From contig VGBZ01000029.1 of the NCBI GenBank assembly GCA_016870275.1, positions 1-32,963 of the forward strand: 32,963 nt of DNA. Direction: 5' to 3'. The notes under the pieces were generated by a model, which saw nothing but the letters and a program-made list of their open reading frames with translations, did no database searches and was not told where the DNA came from. This DNA is from Actinomycetota bacterium. GTDB lineage: Bacteria > Actinomycetota > Acidimicrobiia > Acidimicrobiales > Microtrichaceae. Shown one piece after another: positions 1 through 6,629 of this stretch (positions within the stretch are counted from its first letter, which is position 1; each line of letters starts with the position of its first letter). Both the position numbers and the translations under genes were made by a program.

Positions 1-41
1 CTCAGTAGCAGGACGGGCTGCATCTCCGCACGTTCGACCTG

Positions 42-1475
42 ATGGCCGCAACGGAAGGACAAGCACCCTTGAGGGACGTGATTCTGGACCGGATCCAGTT
101 CGGGCTCACGGCGAGCTTCCACTTCATCTTCCCGCCGTTGTCGCTCGGCGTCGGACTGATGTTGATGATCTTCGGCATCCAGTCGGTGCGGACCAAGGAC
201 CCGAAGTGGCGCCAGCTGTCGATGTTCTGGGTGCGGATCTACGGACTCATCTTCGCCATGGGTGTGGCGACCGGGATCGTCATGGAGTTCGAGTTCGGCA
301 CCAATTGGTCCGTGTACTCCCGTTACGTCGGCAATGTCTTCGGGAGCCTGCTCGCCGCTGAGGGGATCTTCGCATTCATGCTCGAAGGCGGCTTCCTCGG
401 GCTGATGCTCTTCGGGAGCTCTCGCTTGGGCAACAAGATGTGGCTGTTCGCCACGTCGATGGTCGTGATCGGCGCCCACTTCAGCGCCACCTGGATCATC
501 ATGGCCAACTCGTGGATGCAGACCCCCCGGGGCTACGAGATCACCCAGGGCCCCAACGGCCCCATGGCGGTGATGACCAACTTCTCGGAAGTCGTGTTCA
601 CGCCGTCATTCATCCCGCGTCTGTTGCACGTGATCGTCGCCAGCTGGATGCTCGGCGCAGCCATGGTCGCCAGCGTGAGCGCCTGGTACCTCCTCAAACA
701 ACGTCACGTCGAGATCGCCAAGACGATGATGCGCGTGTCGTTGCCGATCTTCTGCGTGCTCGCGGTCCTGCAGGTCTCCGTGTTCGGCGCTCAACAGGCG
801 ACGGTCGTCGCCAAGGAGCAGCCGGTCAAGCTGGCCTCCATGGAGGGGCTGTGGGAGACAAGGGACTGTGCGCCGCTCTACCTGTTCGGGTGGGTCGACA
901 CGGCGAACGAGACGACCTCCGGTGTCTCCATCCCCTGCATGTTGAGCATTCTGGTGGGGTTCACACCAGACACCGAGATTCAGGGCCTCAACGCATTCCC
1001 GGACGACGAGTACCCGAACATCAACCTCGTGTTCCAGGTGTACCACGCCATGATCGACCTCGGGATGCTGTTCGTCGGGGTCAGCGCCTTGGTGGCGTTC
1101 ATGGCGTGGCGGCGCAAGCTGTTCACCTCCAAGCTGGTCCTGCGGATCCTCGTGGTGAACGTGGGGCTCGTCTTCGCAGCGATCATCGCCGGTTGGTGGA
1201 CCGCAGAGTTCGGCCGTCAGCCGTGGATCGTCTGGGATCAGCTGCGCACCGCTGACGCCGCCTCGCCCAACCTGTCGATGACGACCGTCGCCATCTCACT
1301 GACGGGGTTCGTCATCGTCTACTCGGTGCTCCTCGTCGTGTTCTTCTGGCTGCTCAACCAGAAGATCCAAGCGGGGCCGCCGGATCCTCCCGACGCCGAG
1401 AAGATCGAGTCGCTCCCGGACTCCTTCGGGGAGATCTTCGCCCGCAAGCCGCGAGCATCGAGTCGGGTGGGCTGA
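42..1475 (+). CDS. cydA: Cytochrome bd oxidase subunit I
   Basis: Membrane quinol oxidase subunit carrying the haems b558, b595 and d; it oxidises quinol and reduces oxygen to water with high affinity. Read from ATG 42 it is 477 aa. The N-terminal helix holds the haem-ligand His27 (LTASFH), a second conserved His lies in IPRLLHVIVASWM, the candidate b558 Met is in YHAMIDLGM, and the family signature GRQPW follows AEF near the C-terminus. The loop between KLASMEGLWET and the next helix is short, so this is the short Q-loop type. It heads a cydABDC cluster, with cydB starting 3 nt after its stop. Start choice: ATG 42 has no ribosome site, whereas an in-frame TTG at 69 has GGAAGGA at 53-59 with ideal spacing, so the true start may be 69 (468 aa). 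The family call is certain; the start is not. Confidence 0.97.
   Translation: MAATEGQAPLRDVILDRIQFGLTASFHFIFPPLSLGVGLMLMIFGIQSVRTKDPKWRQLSMFWVRIYGLIFAMGVATGIVMEFEFGTNWSVYSRYVGNVFGSLLAAEGIFAFMLEGGFLGLMLFGSSRLGNKMWLFATSMVVIGAHFSATWIIMANSWMQTPRGYEITQGPNGPMAVMTNFSEVVFTPSFIPRLLHVIVASWMLGAAMVASVSAWYLLKQRHVEIAKTMMRVSLPIFCVLAVLQVSVFGAQQATVVAKEQPVKLASMEGLWETRDCAPLYLFGWVDTANETTSGVSIPCMLSILVGFTPDTEIQGLNAFPDDEYPNINLVFQVYHAMIDLGMLFVGVSALVAFMAWRRKLFTSKLVLRILVVNVGLVFAAIIAGWWTAEFGRQPWIVWDQLRTADAASPNLSMTTVAISLTGFVIVYSVLLVVFFWLLNQKIQAGPPDPPDAEKIESLPDSFGEIFARKPRASSRVG
53..59 (+). promoter_or_regulatory. Shine-Dalgarno favouring a TTG start of cydA at 69
   Basis: GGAAGGA lies 9 nt before an in-frame TTG at 69-71. 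No comparable site precedes ATG 42. Starting at TTG would remove nine non-conserved residues and leave an N-terminus similar in length to other CydA proteins. Confidence 0.6.
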
Positions 1476-1478
1476 ACG

Positions 1479-2498
1479 ATGTGGCTCAACCAACTCTGGT
1501 TCGTCCTCTACGTCGTGATCATCGCCGGCTACGTGATCCTGGACGGCTTCGATCTCGGTGTCGGGATGCTCTCGCCGATCATCGGGCGCTCCGATCACGA
1601 CAAGCGTGTGCTGCTCAACAGCATCGGGCCGGTGTGGGATGGCAACGAGGTGTGGCTCGTGCTCGGAGGCGGTGCGCTCTTCGCTGCGTTCCCGTTCGTC
1701 TACGCATCGTTGTTCTCCGGCTTCTACCTGGCCCTCATGGCGGTGCTGCTGGTGCTGATCATGCGGGCGGTGGCCATCGAGTTCCGCTCGAAACGCCCGA
1801 GTGCCCGTTGGCGCTCCACGTGGGACTGGTTCTTCACGATCTCATCCGCGGGGATTGCGTTCCTGCTCGGCGTGGCCCTCGGCAACATCCTGCGTGGTGT
1901 GCCGATCGACGATCAGGGCAACCTGACGGTCGACTTCTTCGGGCTCCTGTCGCCGTATGCTCTGCTGCTGGGCGTGGCCTCCGTGCTGATGCTGGCGCTG
2001 CACGGGGGGATCTACCTGACCATGAAGCTCTCCGACGAACTGCTCGAACGGGTGGAGCGGCTCGTCCCACGCCTGATGGCGGCCTTCTTCGTCGTGATGA
2101 CCGCCGTGATCGTCTGGACGCTGTTCCTCCCCGAGGACTTCGCCCAGAACTTCCGGGACCGGCCGTGGACCGCAGTGTTCCCGGCGGCAGCGTTCGTTGC
2201 GGTGCTGGTGGCGTGGCGGTCGATCGCTGCCGGCGCACACGGTCGCGCCTTTGTGGCGTCGGCAACGATGATCGGCCTGCTCATGGCCAGCGTCGCCGCT
2301 GCGCTCTACCCGGTCATGCTCCCCGCGTCGAACGACGCCGCCAACAGCCTCACCATCTACAACGCCGCATCCGAACAGGCGACGCTGACGGTCATGTTGG
2401 TGGTCGCCGTTGTCGGCATGCCGTTCGTGCTGCTCTACACCGCCGGCGTCTACTACTTCTTTCGCGGTCGGGTGCAGCTCGACGAGGACAGCTACTGA
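1479..2498 (+). CDS. cydB: Cytochrome bd oxidase subunit II
   Basis: Second core subunit of the bd quinol oxidase; it pairs with CydA in the membrane and stabilises the haem centres. The 339 aa protein is strongly hydrophobic, with about eight or nine predicted helices. It shows the family marks GYVILDGFDLGVGM near the N-terminus and GPVWDGNEVWLVLGGGALFAAFP in the second helix region (residues about 48-70), typical in place and spacing. The length matches the family (330-380 aa). The ATG comes 3 nt after the cydA stop, so the two are co-translated in one operon. The gene ends 10 nt before the likely GTG start of cydD. Nothing looks unusual. Confidence 0.97.
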   Translation: MWLNQLWFVLYVVIIAGYVILDGFDLGVGMLSPIIGRSDHDKRVLLNSIGPVWDGNEVWLVLGGGALFAAFPFVYASLFSGFYLALMAVLLVLIMRAVAIEFRSKRPSARWRSTWDWFFTISSAGIAFLLGVALGNILRGVPIDDQGNLTVDFFGLLSPYALLLGVASVLMLALHGGIYLTMKLSDELLERVERLVPRLMAAFFVVMTAVIVWTLFLPEDFAQNFRDRPWTAVFPAAAFVAVLVAWRSIAAGAHGRAFVASATMIGLLMASVAAALYPVMLPASNDAANSLTIYNAASEQATLTVMLVVAVVGMPFVLLYTAGVYYFFRGRVQLDEDSY

Positions 2499-2508
2499 GC
2501 CAGCCGAG

Positions 2509-4305
2509 GTGAGCAACCCCCGCACGACGCTCCGAGCGATCGCCACCGTCGAACCCGACGCCAGAGGGCCGCTGGTGCGATCGACCTGCGCCGAGGTGGC
2601 GTCTCTCGTGGCGCTGCTCAGCGCCCTCGTCCTGCTCGCCCGCTCGATCGACGACGTATTCGTGGGCGGCCGCTCGCTCAGTGACATCGGGTGGGCGCTG
2701 ACGGCCATCGTCGTCCTCGCTTCGCTGCGAGTGCTCGCCCAGCGACTCGCGGCTCACGGCTCGGCCACCGCCGCCGACCGCATTCGCCGTCGGGTTCGCC
2801 GCGATGTCCTCGAAGCCATCGTGCGACCGGTGCGACGACTCGGAACCGATCAACGACCATCGTCTGGTGAACTGCTCGGAGACCTCAGCGATGCCGTTGA
2901 CGCCATCGACGACTATGTGACGAAGTTCCGCCCGAGCGTCGTGCTCGCAGTGATCGGCCCGGCAATCGTGTTCGTCGCAGTCGTCCTGCTCGACCCGATC
3001 AGTTCACTCGTGCTGATCTTCGCCGGCCCCATGCTCGTGTTCCTGCTCGCAGTGATCGGGCAGCGCACCCGTGAGCTCACCGAGGTCCGTCTACTGGAGC
3101 TGTCCTGGCTGAACGGGTTCTTCCTCGACCTGCTCCGCGGCCTCGGGGCACTCAGCGCCTGCAACCGAGCATCCGACGCGGGCGGTCGCATCGAGGAGGT
3201 GAGTCGACGACACGGTGCCACCACGATGGAGGTCCTCCGAACGGCGTTCCAGACGTCGCTTGTGCTCGAGTGGGCAGCAACTGCAGCGACAGCGCTCGTG
3301 GCGGTCACGATCAGCTTTCGCATGATCGGCAGCGGGCTGCCCTTCGGAGTCGGCCTCACGGTGCTGGTGCTGGTGCCCGAGTTCTTCATGCCACTACGAC
3401 GGCTGGCGCTCGAGTACCACGCCGGTCAGTCCGCTCAGGCGGCGTGGCCCCGACTGGCCCGTTGGCTGACCGACCAGCCACCCGTCGTACCGGGGCGGCC
3501 ACCGGTCGGCGTGGCGCCGCTGGTCCTCGACTCGGTGACTGTCGAGCGGAGCGGACTCCAACGCCCGGCTCTCAACGATGTGACGCTGCGCATCGACCCC
3601 GGCGAGACCGTGGCGCTCGTCGGACCGAGCGGCGCTGGGAAGACCACCGTGTTGGAGTTGATCCTCGGACTCCTGCGGCCGGACAGCGGCTCGGTCAGTG
3701 CCGCCGGGGTGGATCTCTGCGACCTCGACCTTGAGAACTGGCGCCGAGAGGTGGCGTGGGTTCCGCAGTCGCCGACCATCGTTGCTGGGACCGTGGCCGA
3801 CAATGTCCGCCTCGGCCTACCCGACGCCGGTGACGACGAGGTTCGTCGGGCGCTTCGCGCCAGCGGAGCCGAATCGTTCGTGGAGTCCCTCCCTGGCGGT
3901 GAACACAGCGAACTCAGCGAGGACGGCGCCAACCTCAGTGGGGGTCAACGCCAGCGACTCGCCATTGCCCGGGCGTGGTTGCGCAACGCCCCACTCGTGG
4001 TGCTCGACGAATTCACCGCACACCTCGACACCGACACCGAGGACGCCGTGATCACCGCTGCCGGGGCCCTGCTCGCAGATCGCACCGCCGTCGTCGTGGC
4101 GCACCGACTACGCACCGCCCGCCTGGCCGATCGGATCGTCGTGCTCGATGGCGGCCGGATCGTCGGCTCCGGCACGCACGACGAACTGCTCGAGCGATGC
4201 GCCACCTACCGGCGACTCGTCGAACACCATCGCGACGGGCGACTGGGTGCATCCGCCGGATGGGCCACGGGTACCTCCGCCGAACCGACGGCGGCCAACT
4301 CGTGA
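2509..4305 (+). CDS. cydD: CydD half of the CydDC ABC exporter
   Basis: One half of the heterodimeric ABC exporter that moves thiols (cysteine, glutathione-like reductants) and possibly haem across the membrane, needed to assemble cytochrome bd. From GTG 2509 it is 598 aa: a membrane domain with six predicted helices over the first 330 residues, then an ATPase domain with Walker A GPSGAGKTT (about residue 372), signature LSGGQRQR (about 475) and Walker B LVVLDEF with TAHLD (about 497). The open frame continues back to 2410 inside cydB, but that part is non-homologous shadow sequence, so GTG 2509, 10 nt past the cydB stop, was chosen. The stop overlaps the cydC start as TGATG. The assignment as CydD rests on the cydABDC order. 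Confidence 0.93.
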   Translation: MSNPRTTLRAIATVEPDARGPLVRSTCAEVASLVALLSALVLLARSIDDVFVGGRSLSDIGWALTAIVVLASLRVLAQRLAAHGSATAADRIRRRVRRDVLEAIVRPVRRLGTDQRPSSGELLGDLSDAVDAIDDYVTKFRPSVVLAVIGPAIVFVAVVLLDPISSLVLIFAGPMLVFLLAVIGQRTRELTEVRLLELSWLNGFFLDLLRGLGALSACNRASDAGGRIEEVSRRHGATTMEVLRTAFQTSLVLEWAATAATALVAVTISFRMIGSGLPFGVGLTVLVLVPEFFMPLRRLALEYHAGQSAQAAWPRLARWLTDQPPVVPGRPPVGVAPLVLDSVTVERSGLQRPALNDVTLRIDPGETVALVGPSGAGKTTVLELILGLLRPDSGSVSAAGVDLCDLDLENWRREVAWVPQSPTIVAGTVADNVRLGLPDAGDDEVRRALRASGAESFVESLPGGEHSELSEDGANLSGGQRQRLAIARAWLRNAPLVVLDEFTAHLDTDTEDAVITAAGALLADRTAVVVAHRLRTARLADRIVVLDGGRIVGSGTHDELLERCATYRRLVEHHRDGRLGASAGWATGTSAEPTAANS

Positions 4306-5954
4306 TGCGCCGTCTGCTCACGATCATCGGCCCGGAGCGCCGATGGATCGGGGTGGCGGTGGCCTTCGCCGTGGTCACGACCACCTCGGGAGTGGCGTTG
4401 GTGGCCTCGGCCGCCTACCTCATCTCCCGCTCCGAGCTGGCCACCGCAGCCACCACGCTGGGCGTGGCCATCACGTTCGTCCGGCTGTTCGCCGCACTGC
4501 GCGCCACCGCCCGCTACGGCGAACGGTACGTCGGGCACCTCGGCACCTTCCGGATCACCACCCGGATCCGGACGTGGTGCTTCGACTCGATCGCACCGCT
4601 CGGTCCGGCGGCGCTCGAGCACCACCGACGCGGTGACGTGTTGGCACGGTTCGCCGACGATGTCGACGAACTCCAGGAGTTCTACCTGCGGGTGGTCGTT
4701 CCACCGCTCGCAGCCGGAGTGACCGCAGCGCTGGCCGTCGGGATCCTCGGTCGGCTGGATCCCGCCGCCGCTGCACTTCTCGCACTGTGTCTCGTGGCTG
4801 CGGGAGTGGCGGTTCCGGTGGCGGCGCAGCGCTGGGGACGGGCACCAGCCGAGGCGGTGATCGCCCGGCGTTCCGAGCTCCGAGCCGAACTCGCAGAACA
4901 CCTCGCCGGGATCGATGAACTGTGCGTCGCCGGCGCCACTGCACCCTTCGTCGAGGAGGTGGAACGACTCGATGCCCAACTCGGGACCGCTGAGCAACAA
5001 GCGTCGGCCGCTCGGAGTTGGGTCGTGGCTGCGCTCGGAGGACTCGGAATCCTGAGCGCCGCCGCTGCGCTCGCACTCGGAGCGGCGCTCGTCGAGCGGG
5101 GTCGACTCGACGGCGTACTGCTCGCAGTCCTCCCGCTGGTCGCTCTGGCAGCAGTGGAGGCCGTGGCCCCGGTGACGCTCGCCGCTGAGCACGCCGGCCG
5201 AACGCGCGCCGCAGCAGCCCGGGTGTTCGCCCTGACCGACCAACAACCTCTGGTCGTCGATGCAAACGACCCGATGCCGACCGTCGGCGCTGCGGTGGAG
5301 ATCAGTGACCTCCGGTTCACCTACACCCCGGAGGCACCGGCGGTGCTCGACGGTATGGACCTCCGGCTTCCCGAAGGGACGGTCGCCGTGCTCACCGGCC
5401 CGAGCGGATCAGGAAAATCCACCCTGGCCGACCTGCTCGTGCGGTTCCGCGACTACGACCACGGGAGCATCCGACTCGGTGGTGTCGAACTGCACCGGGT
5501 GGCGGTAGCCGAATCACGGAACCGAGTGGCACTCGTGGCTCAGCACGACCACCTGTTCGACACGACCGTGCGGGACAACCTTCTGCTCGCCGACCCGGAC
5601 GCCGATGACGACCGACTCCACCACGTGCTCGACGTCGCCGGAATCGACGAGTTGGTGGTCTCACTCCCCGACGGGCTCCACGAACGGGTGGGTGAGAACG
5701 GGAGCCGGTTCAGCGGTGGCGAACGTCAGCGACTCCTGGTGGCCCGGGCGTTGCTCCGGGACGCCGACATCCTGATCCTCGACGAGGCGACCGCCCACCT
5801 CGACCCACCCAGCGAGCAGGCGCTCCTCGAACGGGTTCTCGCCGAACGAGTCGGACGGACGACGCTCATCATCACCCACCATCGCGATCAGCTCGTGCAC
5901 GCAGACGCAGTGTTCGAGCTGACCAGCGGTCGGGTTCGGCAGATCTCCCGCTGA
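4305..5954 (+). CDS. cydC: CydC half of the CydDC ABC exporter
   Basis: Partner of CydD in the exporter that conditions the periplasm-side environment for cytochrome bd maturation. The ATG at 4305 overlaps the cydD stop (TGATG), giving 549 aa. The N-terminal half is a six-helix ABC exporter membrane domain (helix 1 roughly VAVAFAVVTTTSGVALVASAAY). The ATPase domain has Walker A GPSGSGKST near residue 365, signature FSGGERQR near 468 and Walker B ILILDEATAHLD near 489, followed by the switch His in LIITHHRD. All catalytic motifs are intact, so the pair should have two active ATP sites. It is the last gene of the operon; a hairpin follows the stop. Confidence 0.93.
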   Translation: MRRLLTIIGPERRWIGVAVAFAVVTTTSGVALVASAAYLISRSELATAATTLGVAITFVRLFAALRATARYGERYVGHLGTFRITTRIRTWCFDSIAPLGPAALEHHRRGDVLARFADDVDELQEFYLRVVVPPLAAGVTAALAVGILGRLDPAAAALLALCLVAAGVAVPVAAQRWGRAPAEAVIARRSELRAELAEHLAGIDELCVAGATAPFVEEVERLDAQLGTAEQQASAARSWVVAALGGLGILSAAAALALGAALVERGRLDGVLLAVLPLVALAAVEAVAPVTLAAEHAGRTRAAAARVFALTDQQPLVVDANDPMPTVGAAVEISDLRFTYTPEAPAVLDGMDLRLPEGTVAVLTGPSGSGKSTLADLLVRFRDYDHGSIRLGGVELHRVAVAESRNRVALVAQHDHLFDTTVRDNLLLADPDADDDRLHHVLDVAGIDELVVSLPDGLHERVGENGSRFSGGERQRLLVARALLRDADILILDEATAHLDPPSEQALLERVLAERVGRTTLIITHHRDQLVHADAVFELTSGRVRQISR

Positions 5955-5962
5955 GCGAGGCC

Positions 5963-5992
5963 GAGCCGAGCTGCGACGCAGCCCGTCGGCTC
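5963..5992. terminator. Hairpin between convergent cydC and the Lys-tail gene
   Basis: GAGCCGA (5963-5969) pairs with TCGGCTC (5986-5992), and inside it GCTGC pairs with GCAGC around GAC. It sits between two convergent stops, 9 nt after the cydC stop and overlapping the stop of the opposing gene. There is no T-tract, as is common in GC-rich actinobacteria, so a shared terminator is inferred from position and symmetry. Confidence 0.55.
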
Positions 5993-6479
5993 ACTCGGCC
6001 GGGGGCGCCGGGCTCTTCTTCTTAGCCGGGCTCTTCTTCTTGGCAGCGGCACTCTTGGCCGGGCTCTTCTTCTTGGCAGCGGCGCTCTTGGCCGGGCTCT
6101 TCTTCTTGGCCGGGCTCTTCTTTGCGGGGGTGTTCGCTCCTGTCACCGGCGGCTTGGCGGCGGCCTTGGCCGGGGCCACTGACGACTTGGTGGTCAGCCC
6201 GACCGCACCTCCGGCGCGCTGGGCCACGTCACCGGCGGACCCCGCAAGGTCACGCAGCCGGGCCTCGAGTTGCTTCCGCTGCTCCTCACCCCGGGCGCTG
6301 ACACGCTCGACCTCGCCGCTGACCCAGCCGAGGAGCTCCTCGAGCAGCTCCTGGAGGTTCTCCCAGTAGTCGCCGAGCACCTCCTCGGTGTTGCGGACCC
6401 CGCTCCGGATCTCGGATCGGAGCCTGTCGACCTCCCCGGCGGCTCGGCTGAGGAATTCGGGACGCTGCAGCTCGGGCAT
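5991..6479 (-). CDS. Coiled-coil protein with Lys/Pro/Ala-rich histone H1-like tail
   Basis: The 162 aa protein has two parts. Residues 1-95 are predicted helical and charged, with heptad-like stretches (EEVLGDYWENLQELLEEL; EEQRKQLEARLRDL). Residues 105-162 are a tail of repeated AKKKSPA and AKSAAA units, very rich in Lys, Ala and Pro. The start is firm: GGAGGA stands 4 nt before the ATG. This layout is shared by mycobacterial heparin-binding haemagglutinin (HBHA), by PhaF-type phasins that tether storage granules to DNA, and by H1-like proteins. The sequence alone does not decide among these. The tail would bind DNA, polyphosphate or acidic surfaces. No signal peptide is visible. It converges on cydC and is divergent from the glycosyltransferase gene. 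Confidence 0.8.
   Translation of the reverse strand: MPELQRPEFLSRAAGEVDRLRSEIRSGVRNTEEVLGDYWENLQELLEELLGWVSGEVERVSARGEEQRKQLEARLRDLAGSAGDVAQRAGGAVGLTTKSSVAPAKAAAKPPVTGANTPAKKSPAKKKSPAKSAAAKKKSPAKSAAAKKKSPAKKKSPAPPAE
6007..6125 (-). repeat. Tandem repeats coding the Lys/Ala/Pro tail
   Basis: Near-identical units of about 33 nt (plus strand GCCGGGCTCTTCTTCTTGG followed by CAGCGGC and a CTCTTG end) occur in tandem, with shorter 18-nt copies at each side. They encode AKKKSPA plus AKSAA. Copy number probably varies between strains by slippage; that is inference. Confidence 0.75.
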
Positions 6480-6629
6480 TTAGTCCTCCGTGACGTCGGT
6501 CGGTGCCCTCTGTTTCTACTCCAGTCGACGACCTCACGCCCGGCCGCGGATCGTCGAGTCCGCCGGCCGCTACCGTTGCTGCTCCGGCCTGCGTCGCCGG
6601 AACGCCGCTACGACCGACCCGGGGCGACT

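Noticed and set aside
440-1255. Long open frame inside cydA in another frame
   Set aside because: Arg/His-rich translation without family likeness, overlapping an intact cydA; a GC-rich shadow.
2410-2508. Upstream extension of cydD into cydB
   Set aside because: The translation there does not look like an ABC exporter N-terminus; GTG 2509 just after the cydB stop fits operon spacing.
4206-5246. 346-codon minus-strand open frame opposite cydC
   Set aside because: Composition is typical of antisense shadow (Gly/Glu/Arg/His-rich) and cydC motifs on the plus strand are intact.
6007-6125. Possible CRISPR-like direct repeats
   Set aside because: The repeats are contiguous, have no unique spacers and code a Lys/Ala/Pro tail in frame.
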